Shown here: positions 1-9,891 of the stretch, piece after piece
Numbering within the stretch: the first letter of the stretch is position 1
How the letters are laid out: each line of letters opens with the position of its first letter
DNA from: Nitrospirota bacterium
GTDB lineage: Bacteria > Nitrospirota > Thermodesulfovibrionia > Thermodesulfovibrionales > UBA6898
Assembly (NCBI GenBank): GCA_016215155.1
Contig: JACRLQ010000089.1
Coordinates: 1-58,153 of the forward strand
Reading direction: 5' to 3'
Length of the DNA: 58,153 nucleotides
Position numbers and translations under genes: made by a program
The notes under the pieces: model-generated
The model's database searches: none
Told to the model about the DNA's origin: nothing
The model's input: only the letters and a program-made list of their open reading frames with translations

Positions 1-1
1 G

Positions 2-514
2 CAGACCGACCAGGGGGCACAGTCGGCAGTGCCTGTGTTAAACCAAAACGACTCCGGCCGCAGACTTCCGGCCCAGGAAACGGGCCAGGGCAAGTTTCTT
101 GTGGAGGGGTTGAAGGAAGGCACCCACAGGGTGGATATCGATATCACCGGGACTCTGCTTGGGCTTCCGACCGGGCCTATTACGGTCAAGGGCAGGGCAC
201 AGGGCACGGTGCTGGTCAGAAACCCCAATTTCAGCCTGGCCTTCGGACATCCGGATATCGTGCGGGACGGCGAGGAATATTCGCTATATGTTACGGTCAA
301 TAACACCTCGCAGGTGGACGCAAACCTCGTGACGCTCAACCTCTTTCCAAACGACATATACGGTGCGACCATGATTGCTGACTCCGATCCCTCGACCCCG
401 CTTGGCATCGTGAAGTTCAGGACGATCAAGCCTGGAGACTCGGCTGTCGCAGAATATAAGTTTATCGCAAGGAGGACCGGACGGGTGACCTCGACCGCCC
501 ATAGCGGTGTCTAG
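2..514 (+). pseudogene. 5' fragment of giant surface protein gene, ended by an in-frame TAG
   Basis: This frame is open from the left edge to a TAG at 512-514. It encodes a beta-rich extracellular segment typical of large bacterial surface proteins. After the TAG the same frame continues sensibly for 28 codons (GAKGIFNL..., then GVGEHGIPLSPDSI) to a second stop at 599-601. The motif GVGE-GIPLSPD is typical of these proteins and should run on into the next domain, which is found one frame away from about position 588 (GLAHSIST). The fragment and the 558-9782 frame therefore look like one gene broken by a nonsense codon and a one-base shift about 75 bases apart. Either the gene is decaying or the assembly has two local errors. 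The true start lies outside the window. Confidence 0.7.
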
Positions 515-557
515 GGCGCAAAGGGGATATTCAACTTAAGACCGGGCGTGGGCGAGC

Positions 558-3500
558 ATGGCATTCCGCTTTCACCTGACTCAATTGGGCCTTGCCCATA
601 GCATCTCGACCGCTCCCGTGCTTCCCGCGGGTATTACGAGAATACCAAAAGGCATGGTAATGCAGAGGGCCTATGAACTGACCGAGGCCGGCCTCAGGAT
701 CAAGCTGGGCGAGCCTGTGGCAAACTCGGTATATGGACTTCTCGAGGACTGGAACGGCGGAAACGCCTTCGACAAGGGCTTCGACGATATCTTAAGGACG
801 ATGGACGCGGGCGCCGATTTCCTTTCGGAGGCCCAGGCTGCCAAAGGCAATTACCAGCCTGCGGATACGACCTCAGGGCCGAAGCTTATCGCGGCGATGC
901 AGCTTCCTGAAGCGGATAACATCAAAAGGGGCAGGGTCGTTGCGCTGCTCTTCGACAAAAAAATATCCGTTGAGAGCGCGAACAACCCCGCTGCCTATAA
1001 GCTCCTTTACAGGACGGACACCAGGGCGCTTAAAAACCTGCCGAAGAATGTAAAAGTGCTGCCCGGCAGAAGGATCATCGAGGTCTATTTCCAGTCCACC
1101 GTCTCGCCGTTCTTCGATTACGACCTGGTCCTTTCGGGCATAAAAGGCCTTAACCTTAAGCCCCAGGAGCCCGAGCCGGCAAGGATTCCTGTAATAACGA
1201 CGCTCACTGAACCCGGAGGCATCATATCAGGCACTGTCCGGAAAGGCGACGGAAGCCCGATACCCCACACCGAGGTTTTTTTGAACGAGACGTTCAGAGA
1301 TGACGAAGGATACGGTTACACTGTAGTTACTAACAGGACTGTAACCGACTCAGCGGGGACTTACCGGATCGATTACGTTATTATGGGCAGCGACTTCAGT
1401 GTAAGCAGCAGCGACCCCGAGACCGGACAGCAAGGGTCGATGTCGTCGCGTATCATCATGGACAGGCAGCATCTGAAGCTCGATATCCTCCTTCTTGGCC
1501 TTGGGACGCTTACGGGACAGGTTATAAAGGCCGAGGACCAAAGCCCGGTCTGGGGCGCGACGGTGACCGCCGGTTCTCTTACCACCAGCGGGACCTACGG
1601 CGCCGTGACGGACTCTAAGGGAAGGTTTACCCTGAGGATGGTGCCGGTCGGAAACCTAAATCTCAGCGCGGAAGACGGGACCTCGAGCGGCTCGATAAGC
1701 GCAAGGATTTTGTCGGCGGGCGGCACGACGGACGTTACCATACCCATTTACTCCCATGAGACCGCAACCGGTTCGGTAAACGGCAGGGTCTTCGAAAACG
1801 ACAGCAGGACCCCGGTTCCGGGAGTGCCGGTGATGATCGGCGCGGGAGGCTACGGCAACTGGCAATATTCAGACAACGAAGGCAGGTATTCCTTTGAAAG
1901 GGTCCCGGCGGGAGGTGTGAAGGTCAACACCTTCAGGCAGTCTACCGGCGAACAGGCGCAGGCCGAAGGGACCGTTTTGCTCAATCTCCCAAGCACGATA
2001 AACCTGGTCTTGCCGGGCACGGGCGCGATAGTCGGGACCGTCTATAACCATAAATACGAGCCCGTGGCAGGGGCCGAGGTGATCGCGGGCATTACGCTTG
2101 TGGTCACCGACAAAAACGGGAATTTTACCTTCGATAAGGTCCCGATGGGCAGGACTACCTTATCGGCGGCGGTCCCCAATACCCCTGATGTCGGCTCGGC
2201 GGATGTGCAGATAGGAAGCCCCGGCGAAGTGGTCAGGGTCAATATCATCCTCACGCATAACTCGAAGGGCACGATCCAGGGCTACGTGAAGGACTCCCAT
2301 GGAAACCCGGCGGGGTACCAAAACGTCATCATCTGGGACGGCGTGACCACGCCTGTAACGACGATGACCGATAGCGCCGGGTTTTTCAGGAAAGAGCTGG
2401 ATCTTGGCGGCTATACGATCCGGATCGTAAATAACGCAGGCAACGACGGCGACATGAAATCCGCAAACCTGGTCCTCGATGGGCAGACGATAACATTAAA
2501 TCTTAGATTTAATGGGCTCGGAAGGGTGACCGGGGTCGTCTACCTGCCCGACGGGGTGTCTCCGACCGTTGCGAACGTCTATATCACAAGGACTTATTAC
2601 ACCGGCATAGGCTCTCCTTATATGCAGCGCGAGCGCTTTATAAGCGACCAGCCGACTCAGGCGGGCGGCCCAAGCGGCAGGTTTATCATCGAGAATGTGC
2701 CGCTTGGCAGCTTCAGGCTTGAGGCCTCGAGCGCCTTCTATTCCCAGCCGGTGGTGAGGACGGGACAGGTTACGACACAGGGCGAGACGGTCAACCTCGA
2801 TATCGTTCTGACTCCGACATCAACTGTCCGGGGGCAGGTCTTCCTGGCGAGCGGCGACAGGGCCGGGGCGGGGCTTGCGGTCAACCTCACACCTTCCAAT
2901 ACGTCCCCGAAGATGAGGGTCTTCACAAAAGACGACGGCACGTTCCAGTTCGATTTGGTGCCGCCTACGGGCTTTACCCTGGACGTCTATGATTCGCTTA
3001 CCGGTAACTACGGGGTGGCAAGGGGCGGTGTCGAGACTGGCGACGATGCGGAGCTCGACATATCCATACTAGGCAAGGGCACTGTGAAGGTGCATGTCAT
3101 AAACGGAAGCGGCGACCCTGTGCCTAATTCGAGGGTGCAGATAAACAGCGGCTCACCTATTGCGTATCTCTTAAACGGCTTTCCGAAGCTCACAACCAAT
3201 GCCTCGGGCGAGGCGGTATTCACAAATATCCCCGAGGGGAATTTCTCGGTCACGGCACAAGACCCGTTTACCCTTACCGGGGGCAGGTCAGGCGGCATAA
3301 TCCCCGAGGATTTGACAGAGGTGTCGGTCACGGTCGTTGTCTCGGCAAGCGGCGACGTCAAAGGTACGGTCTATATACCGGAGGGCACGGGGACAGTGCC
3401 ATACGCCCAGGTGAAACTCTTGATGGGCGGACGCCCTCCCTTTTATACAACGACCGATTCCGATGGCGCATATCTGTTCGATTATGTGCCGCTTGGGGCC

Positions 3501-6500
3501 TTTAAACTGGAGGTCTTCCATCCCGGCACGGGAAGATGGGGCAGGGCAGCTGGAGCGGTAAACTTCGATACAGAGGAAGTGGAAGTCGATGTCCGTCTGA
3601 TAGGGCAGGGGACTGTAGAGGGGTATGTGTATACCGCCTCAGGGGCCGCTGTTTCCAAGGCCAGGGTGAGTATCACAAGCAATGAATTCGGAGGGACGCT
3701 TGTCATGACCTCGAACCTGGAAGGCAGGTTCAGGGCCTCGGGTATTCCGGAGGGCAACTATACTGTCAGCGCCTACGATGACGGGAGGAAGATTTCCGGG
3801 AGCGCAGGCGGAAAGATCATAAGCGAAGGTGAAGAGGTGAAGACGGACGTGTATCTGGAGGCCACGGGAACGATTTATGGGAGGGTCTTCGCTGCAAACA
3901 GGACCACCCCGATAGCCTACGCGCAGGTCTCCCTCTCAGGCCCAAGGTCGGGCAATGCGGTAACGGATTCAGAGGGGAACTTCTCGTTTTCTACCCTGAC
4001 CCTTGGCGCATACCAGCTTACGGCCAGAGAGCAGACCGGGTTCGACGCGGGACGGAGTTCCGCGACACTCAGTTATGAAGGACAGATGAGCAATTCGGAC
4101 ATCGTCTTTATCGGCACATCCGATGTCACGGGCCGGGTGGTGAGGGCCGACGGCGAGCCGCTGGGTAAGCCCGCACTTCTTGCGCTCACAAAGACCGGCC
4201 TGTTCGGAGGCACGTTCTCAGGCTATTCCGATCTGGACGGGAATTTCGGGTTTTACGGCATCCCCTCCGGTAACATAAGCATATCGGCAAAGCTTTCGGG
4301 CACTCTCCTTGGCGGTCTCTATAGCGGGACTCTAAGCGGAGACGGAGGCAGTCTTTCGGGCGTGATCATCACGATCGAAGATTCGGGAGATATCTTCGGG
4401 ACGGTCCTAAGGCAGGACGGCGCGACACCCTGCAAGGACGCCGTCATCACCTGTACCCTTGTGACTCCGGACGGCAGGAGTTTCACGATCTATGCGACGG
4501 CTGCTTCCGACGGGAGCTTCTCCTTCCGTGACATACCCTTCGGCCGGTTTACGCTTAGCGTCTACGACTATTTTACGACAGGGATAGGCAAGGCCTCAGG
4601 GGTACTTTCCGCGTCACCCGGGTCGGTGACACTTGCTCCCATATTGCTCGACGAGATGAAGCCGTTCGTGATAAGCGTTGTCCCCGCCTCAGGGGCCTCG
4701 CAGGCGCCGCTTAATTCCGTGATCATGATCGAATTCTCTGAGCCGGTGGACCCCTCGACAGTGAATACTTCAAACATCAGGGTGACCGGCGGCCCCAACG
4801 CGGTTGCGGGGATTCTTGCGCTCGGCAGCGACAGAAAAACCGTCACTTTTACACCTTCTTCCGGCCTTCCGGAGTTTACCTCCATCAACGTTACGGTGAG
4901 GAACATACTGGACGACGCGGGGCAGCAAATGCCGACGGCGTTTTCGGCCACCTTCACAAGCGCGGATGTGACAGCTCCGACGGTGCTTTCGGCCCGGATG
5001 ATCAAGGGCAACTTCGTGGTCGAAATCTCGGAGGCGGTCATATCCGGAAGCGGGGTCTTTAGCGTTCGAAACACCGCCACTGGCGCGCTTGTCTCAGGGG
5101 CGCTCACTTATTCCTCTGGCAACGCTGTCGTTACGCTTTACCCCTCCGCCGCCCTGCCCGACGGCGTCGTCTTTGAGCTCTCGGTGTCCGGGTTCAAAGA
5201 TTCCTTCGGGAACACCCAAGCGGGTGAATTTAGGGCGACTTATCTTACGGGCGACAAGGTCCCGCCGGTAATGGGTCTTGCTGCCTCCCCGAACATAGCC
5301 ATAGAAGGCACGCCCGTTACCGTGACGGCTGCGCCCGATGACGCCAGCGATCTCTATACAGTGGATTTCAGGGTAAACGGGGTGCTCGCGCAGACGCTTT
5401 ATAAGGCCCCTTACTCGATCATCGTCAAACCATCGGCAACCGCAACGGTCACCGCGGTAGGCACTGACTATGCCGGAAATATGGGGCCCGAGGCCTCGGT
5501 CACGATCACGGTTGTACCGAATGCGGCCCCTTCAGCGGCCATAATCTCTCCGGCTGACGGGACGACCCTGGGCACAGGCAAGGGCGTGACGGTGAGGGTC
5601 CTGGCCGCGGACGACTTAGGCCTTAAAGAGCTTGAACTCAGGGTGAGGAGCCAGGATATTTCCCAGACGCAGGTCTACAGGCTCTCACCCGGCGCGCTTA
5701 CAGCGACCCATGATTTCAGTTTCAGTATTCCTTCTGCTTCGATGCCGGGCAACGACATCAGGGTCGAGGCCGTCTCAAGAGACATAAGGGGGCTCGAAAG
5801 TCCTGCGTCGGTGATAGTCCTTCACACAGAGGACAAAACGCTCCCCGTGGCGCAGATCACCTCCTTTACCCGGACGTTCCACGTGAGGGCCGGGCAGACC
5901 GTGCCGGTCAATGTCTATGCCTCCGACAACCAGGCGATAAGGCGGGTGGACTTCAGGACGGAAGGCGGGTTTGTGGTGTCGGATTACCGTATAGTCGAGC
6001 CGCCAACCTCCGATGTGGTGGCCCAGTTCAGCCTCACCATCCCGGCCAACTATTCGGGCGGGACGAAGGTGACGGTCGCGCCTTTTGCAACAGACGTTGC
6101 CGGCAACATCGGCTATGCGCCGAAGATCACACTGATAACGGATGATGTGACCCTGCCCACGGTCGAGCTCGTGTCCCCGGCCGACGGCACGTCGGTGCTT
6201 TCGAGGGCACAGGTGAAGGTCACGGCGCGGGCCTCTGATAACGACTCGGTCGACAGGGTCGAGTTTTATGTCGATGGAAAACCGTTTGCCGCGGACAAGG
6301 TCCCCTCAGGCGGTCTCTATGACGCCTCGTTCATCGCGCCTGCCGCGGACGGCACGTCGGTAAATGTTTCCGTGAAATCTTTTGATTCAGCCGGGAACGC
6401 CTCGCAATCGGCGGATGTAAATATAAGTATCGCAAAAGACACGGTCGCACCGACCGTGACCCTGGCGCAGAACCCCTCCTCGATGAAATTCACCGAGGGG

Positions 6501-9500
6501 CATAATGTAAATATAGGAGTCAACGCGGGCGACAACATAGGGGTCGCCTCGGTCCGGCTCATTATCAATAACGTGGAAGTAGGCGCGTTCGATAATCCAT
6601 CTTCTGGTTTCGTGAACTTTACTTACCTGGTCGAAAGGCTCATTCCGCAGGGAAGCGCAAACATCAGCGTACCCCTTGAGGTGAGGGCCGTGGACTTCGA
6701 CGGGAATCCCGCCACAACCGGAGTCTATACGATAACGCTCACCAAAGACATCCCGGCAGTTGTCACGATCGCGACCCCGCTTTCAGGACAGGAGCTGCTT
6801 GCCGGCTCAAGGGTGCATATCGAGGCAAAGGCGACCGACGACTATGGCATCAAGTCGCTCGAAATAAAAGTAAACGGTGTATCACTTTCGAAGGGGGCGT
6901 CGGCCTCGCTTTCCGCCGATTACGAATTGCCTGTCACAGCGATTGGCACATCGATTGCCATCGAGGCCTATGCCGTCGATACCATGGACCAGGGAGTATC
7001 GACAAACGCCGTGATGGGTGTGCCCATGAGCATGACCCAGGTCTCAGGACTTGCAACCGGCGGCGAGGTGATCGATGCCGCCCTTCATAACGGTTATGCC
7101 TACGCGCTTGAAAAAGGCGACGGTATCTCGGTGATAGACATAAGAGACTCGGCCTCGCCTGTCAAGGTCTCCACGCTATCGCTGCCAGGCGATTACGCAG
7201 GGCTTGAGATCTTCGAGAAAGTTGTTTATGTATATGGATTGGGCGGGGTGGCGATGGTGGATACGGTCAATCCTGCAAGCCCGGCGGTCATCAATCATTA
7301 TGCGACTTCGGCCAGGGTCCTTGGCATGGCCTTCAGGGCTGGCTACGCCTACGGAGCACTGGGTACCGGAGGGCTCCTGATTATGGATACTCATGATCCG
7401 TTAAGTATAGCGGGGGTCGTCCTCAGTCTCTCCGAGGTAAAGGGCGTAAAAGCTGACGGCGATTATCTCTATATATCACACGGTAGCACAAACCCGGCGC
7501 TCGACGTCTACTCGCTGTCCGACCCGTTAATCCCGGTCAAAGTGGCCTCCTATGCCACTGGACCTGTAAATTTATATGACACCGGGTCTTCAGATTCAGG
7601 ATCGAGCATCGGGATAGGGATTACAGGGAGCAACAGACTTACTTCGTTCGGCTTTAACGGATCGGCCTTAAGCAGGTATTCTGATATCACCCTCTCAAAG
7701 TTGCCGAACATCAAGGCGGTTGACCTCATGGGTCGCTATGTCTTTGTCTCATCCGGGGCCGACGGGTGGGGTGTGGTCAAGGCAGCGGCTGACGGAGGGC
7801 TGTTTGATCTTGGCTCGATAATCTCAGCAGGCGGCGCAAACAGGATAATCCCCGAAGGCGGATATGTCTATTCAGCTGCGGGGACGGCCGGATTCAGGAT
7901 ATACAGAATCTCCACAACAAACGCGATAACTCCGCAGGTACAGATAACATCGCCTGCCTCAGGCACAGCAGCTCAGGCCGGAGGAGAGTTGGAAGTCAGG
8001 GCGGATGTGATAAACGGAGACAACGCCTCGGTGATCTTCTACATAAACGGCGAAGAGGTCTTTAAGGACGACACGGCCCCGTATGCCTATCGTTTCAGGG
8101 CGCCCATCGGGCAGGCCGATCTTGTCATAAAGGCAAAGGCGTCCAATCTTTATGGTCTCACCGCCGAATCAGAGGAGATTACTCTTAATGTTACCGCTGA
8201 TACGGCAGCGCCTACGCTTGCGCTTACGTCTCCGCTACAAGGAAGCCTTTACACCTTGTTCGAGGGTGACATCCTGACGGTGAAGGGCACGGCGGCGGAC
8301 AACCTTGGCCTGAAGAAGGTCGAGCTCTTCGTAAACGGGGCACTTGCCGGCTCGACGATACTTCCTTCGTTCGAATTCAAATATACCGTACCGGACGATG
8401 GCGCGACCGGCACCGATTACCAGGTCCCGGTGATGGTCCGTGCCACGGATGTCTCCGGCAATGTTGTCGAAAGCGGCTTCAATCTGAGGGTCATCCAGGA
8501 CAATCCGCCAGTGGTGAGCTTTATAAGCCCGCAAAGCGGCACAGAGATATATAGCGGTGCGCCGGTCTCTCTATCTGTAACGGCGACGGATGACCGGTCA
8601 GTGAAAGAGGTGAAATTCCATGAAGGTGGTAACCTGCTTGGGACTGGTGTGCTGTCGGCGGGGAACGTATATTCGTTAGCGTCCCGCGCGCCCGCTGTGA
8701 CTCAGACCGGGACGAGGACCTTCAGGGCTGTGGCGACTGATTCAGCCGGGCTTACCTCGGAGGCGTCTGTGAATGTAACGATCCTTAAGGACAATGTCCT
8801 GCCGGTTGTTGTGATTAATTCGGACCTTGCCTCCATGAGGTTCACGGAGGGGCATAGTAACGCTGTCTCCGTTACCGCAAGCGATAACGCCGGGGTCTCA
8901 TCGGTCGAGCTCGTCGTAAACAATAAGACCGTGGCTGCGATAACGAATCCCGCCACAAGTTCCCTGACCCTCTCATATCTCGTCGAGAATCTCATTCCCC
9001 AGGGTCAGGGCAGCATCAGTGTCCCGCTTGAGGTGAGGGCCACGGACCGTAACGGTAACATCGGGACCTCCGGGGTCCGTGCGATCGAGATCTTCCCCGA
9101 CCTTCCGCCGGTGGTGACGGTATTGTCGCCTCTGGCTGGGCAGAATGTGTTGGGCGGGGCGAGCATTCGCCTTAATGCAACGGCAACGGACGACTTCGGG
9201 GTCGCCTCTATGGAACTGAAGGTTAACGGCATAAGTCTGCTGAAAAAATCCGGGGACCCGATATCGGCCGACTATACCGTGCCTGCATCGGCGCTTGGCT
9301 CGGTGATAAGCATAGAAGCGATTGCAACCGACACTCTCGGCAAGAACGTATCGAAGACCATTGTGATCAACGTGCCTCTGAAGGTGGGTCTTGTCTCATC
9401 GGTATCCACAGGCGGTGAGATCATCGATGCCGCGTTCAATGGCGGATATGTTTATACGCTGGATAAAGGAGTGGGTGTTTCAGTTATCGACGTGAGGGAC

Positions 9501-9782
9501 GCTACGTTACCGAACAAGGTGGGTGCGCTGCCGCTTGCGGGAAGCTTCAGCGGTCTCAGGATATTTGAAGGAGTGGCCTATGTGTATGGCACTAACGGCG
9601 TGACCCCGGTCGATCTGTCCGACCCGGCTTTGCCAAAGGTCATCAATACCTACACAACCCCCACGCCTGTCCTGGATATCACCTTCAGAAACGGCTATGC
9701 CTATTGCGCGATGGGCTCCGGAGGACTGTTGATACTGGACGTGCATAACCCACAGGCGCTTATCGGGACTTTGGGGCAGTAG
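558..9782 (+). CDS. Giant exported surface protein: carboxypeptidase-regulatory repeats, Ig-like domains, beta-propeller modules (C-terminus cut short)
   Basis: This 3,074-codon frame probably has no start of its own. The ATG at 558 lies just before the frameshift that separates it from the upstream fragment, and the preceding domain is in the other frame. Residues about 220-1360 are tandem carboxypeptidase-regulatory-like beta-sandwiches (repeated G-x-V...G-x-F...VP-G patterns). A Big_5-type Ig domain follows near 1367, then many Ig-like domains (SPADGT, VxFYVDG and DNxGVxxVEL motifs). An LVIVD-type propeller spans about 2160-2455, with more Ig domains to about 2930. A second propeller begins near 2941 but stops after its first half, at residues TLGQ followed by TAG. 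Codons for 1975-2290 and 2750-3074 form a long imperfect duplication. The likely role is adhesion or a cell-surface scaffold. No enzyme motif is visible. Confidence 0.75.
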   Translation: MAFRFHLTQLGLAHSISTAPVLPAGITRIPKGMVMQRAYELTEAGLRIKLGEPVANSVYGLLEDWNGGNAFDKGFDDILRTMDAGADFLSEAQAAKGNYQPADTTSGPKLIAAMQLPEADNIKRGRVVALLFDKKISVESANNPAAYKLLYRTDTRALKNLPKNVKVLPGRRIIEVYFQSTVSPFFDYDLVLSGIKGLNLKPQEPEPARIPVITTLTEPGGIISGTVRKGDGSPIPHTEVFLNETFRDDEGYGYTVVTNRTVTDSAGTYRIDYVIMGSDFSVSSSDPETGQQGSMSSRIIMDRQHLKLDILLLGLGTLTGQVIKAEDQSPVWGATVTAGSLTTSGTYGAVTDSKGRFTLRMVPVGNLNLSAEDGTSSGSISARILSAGGTTDVTIPIYSHETATGSVNGRVFENDSRTPVPGVPVMIGAGGYGNWQYSDNEGRYSFERVPAGGVKVNTFRQSTGEQAQAEGTVLLNLPSTINLVLPGTGAIVGTVYNHKYEPVAGAEVIAGITLVVTDKNGNFTFDKVPMGRTTLSAAVPNTPDVGSADVQIGSPGEVVRVNIILTHNSKGTIQGYVKDSHGNPAGYQNVIIWDGVTTPVTTMTDSAGFFRKELDLGGYTIRIVNNAGNDGDMKSANLVLDGQTITLNLRFNGLGRVTGVVYLPDGVSPTVANVYITRTYYTGIGSPYMQRERFISDQPTQAGGPSGRFIIENVPLGSFRLEASSAFYSQPVVRTGQVTTQGETVNLDIVLTPTSTVRGQVFLASGDRAGAGLAVNLTPSNTSPKMRVFTKDDGTFQFDLVPPTGFTLDVYDSLTGNYGVARGGVETGDDAELDISILGKGTVKVHVINGSGDPVPNSRVQINSGSPIAYLLNGFPKLTTNASGEAVFTNIPEGNFSVTAQDPFTLTGGRSGGIIPEDLTEVSVTVVVSASGDVKGTVYIPEGTGTVPYAQVKLLMGGRPPFYTTTDSDGAYLFDYVPLGAFKLEVFHPGTGRWGRAAGAVNFDTEEVEVDVRLIGQGTVEGYVYTASGAAVSKARVSITSNEFGGTLVMTSNLEGRFRASGIPEGNYTVSAYDDGRKISGSAGGKIISEGEEVKTDVYLEATGTIYGRVFAANRTTPIAYAQVSLSGPRSGNAVTDSEGNFSFSTLTLGAYQLTAREQTGFDAGRSSATLSYEGQMSNSDIVFIGTSDVTGRVVRADGEPLGKPALLALTKTGLFGGTFSGYSDLDGNFGFYGIPSGNISISAKLSGTLLGGLYSGTLSGDGGSLSGVIITIEDSGDIFGTVLRQDGATPCKDAVITCTLVTPDGRSFTIYATAASDGSFSFRDIPFGRFTLSVYDYFTTGIGKASGVLSASPGSVTLAPILLDEMKPFVISVVPASGASQAPLNSVIMIEFSEPVDPSTVNTSNIRVTGGPNAVAGILALGSDRKTVTFTPSSGLPEFTSINVTVRNILDDAGQQMPTAFSATFTSADVTAPTVLSARMIKGNFVVEISEAVISGSGVFSVRNTATGALVSGALTYSSGNAVVTLYPSAALPDGVVFELSVSGFKDSFGNTQAGEFRATYLTGDKVPPVMGLAASPNIAIEGTPVTVTAAPDDASDLYTVDFRVNGVLAQTLYKAPYSIIVKPSATATVTAVGTDYAGNMGPEASVTITVVPNAAPSAAIISPADGTTLGTGKGVTVRVLAADDLGLKELELRVRSQDISQTQVYRLSPGALTATHDFSFSIPSASMPGNDIRVEAVSRDIRGLESPASVIVLHTEDKTLPVAQITSFTRTFHVRAGQTVPVNVYASDNQAIRRVDFRTEGGFVVSDYRIVEPPTSDVVAQFSLTIPANYSGGTKVTVAPFATDVAGNIGYAPKITLITDDVTLPTVELVSPADGTSVLSRAQVKVTARASDNDSVDRVEFYVDGKPFAADKVPSGGLYDASFIAPAADGTSVNVSVKSFDSAGNASQSADVNISIAKDTVAPTVTLAQNPSSMKFTEGHNVNIGVNAGDNIGVASVRLIINNVEVGAFDNPSSGFVNFTYLVERLIPQGSANISVPLEVRAVDFDGNPATTGVYTITLTKDIPAVVTIATPLSGQELLAGSRVHIEAKATDDYGIKSLEIKVNGVSLSKGASASLSADYELPVTAIGTSIAIEAYAVDTMDQGVSTNAVMGVPMSMTQVSGLATGGEVIDAALHNGYAYALEKGDGISVIDIRDSASPVKVSTLSLPGDYAGLEIFEKVVYVYGLGGVAMVDTVNPASPAVINHYATSARVLGMAFRAGYAYGALGTGGLLIMDTHDPLSIAGVVLSLSEVKGVKADGDYLYISHGSTNPALDVYSLSDPLIPVKVASYATGPVNLYDTGSSDSGSSIGIGITGSNRLTSFGFNGSALSRYSDITLSKLPNIKAVDLMGRYVFVSSGADGWGVVKAAADGGLFDLGSIISAGGANRIIPEGGYVYSAAGTAGFRIYRISTTNAITPQVQITSPASGTAAQAGGELEVRADVINGDNASVIFYINGEEVFKDDTAPYAYRFRAPIGQADLVIKAKASNLYGLTAESEEITLNVTADTAAPTLALTSPLQGSLYTLFEGDILTVKGTAADNLGLKKVELFVNGALAGSTILPSFEFKYTVPDDGATGTDYQVPVMVRATDVSGNVVESGFNLRVIQDNPPVVSFISPQSGTEIYSGAPVSLSVTATDDRSVKEVKFHEGGNLLGTGVLSAGNVYSLASRAPAVTQTGTRTFRAVATDSAGLTSEASVNVTILKDNVLPVVVINSDLASMRFTEGHSNAVSVTASDNAGVSSVELVVNNKTVAAITNPATSSLTLSYLVENLIPQGQGSISVPLEVRATDRNGNIGTSGVRAIEIFPDLPPVVTVLSPLAGQNVLGGASIRLNATATDDFGVASMELKVNGISLLKKSGDPISADYTVPASALGSVISIEAIATDTLGKNVSKTIVINVPLKVGLVSSVSTGGEIIDAAFNGGYVYTLDKGVGVSVIDVRDATLPNKVGALPLAGSFSGLRIFEGVAYVYGTNGVTPVDLSDPALPKVINTYTTPTPVLDITFRNGYAYCAMGSGGLLILDVHNPQALIGTLGQ

Positions 9783-9790
9783 ATTAAAAT

Positions 9791-9820
9791 GGATTCCCGA
9801 CTAAGGTCCTCGGGAATGAC
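9791..9820. repeat. 30-bp palindromic dispersed repeat
   Basis: An inverted repeat (ATTCCCGA ... TCGGGAAT) begins nine bases after the truncating stop of the giant gene. A near-identical 30-base unit occurs at 26973-27002, differing only in the centre. This is the form of REP-like intergenic palindromes. Its place at the end of a broken module marks a possible rearrangement junction. Confidence 0.75.
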
Positions 9821-9891
9821 GGATAAAAAGTAGAATTAATACACAGACACTAATTATGAAAAAACATTTGAAACATACAGGAGGTAGAGAG

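Noticed and set aside
512-514. TAG in the giant gene read as pyrrolysine
   Set aside because: Pyrrolysine occurs in methylamine methyltransferases. A surface protein with a frameshift 75 bases later is better explained by mutation or assembly error.
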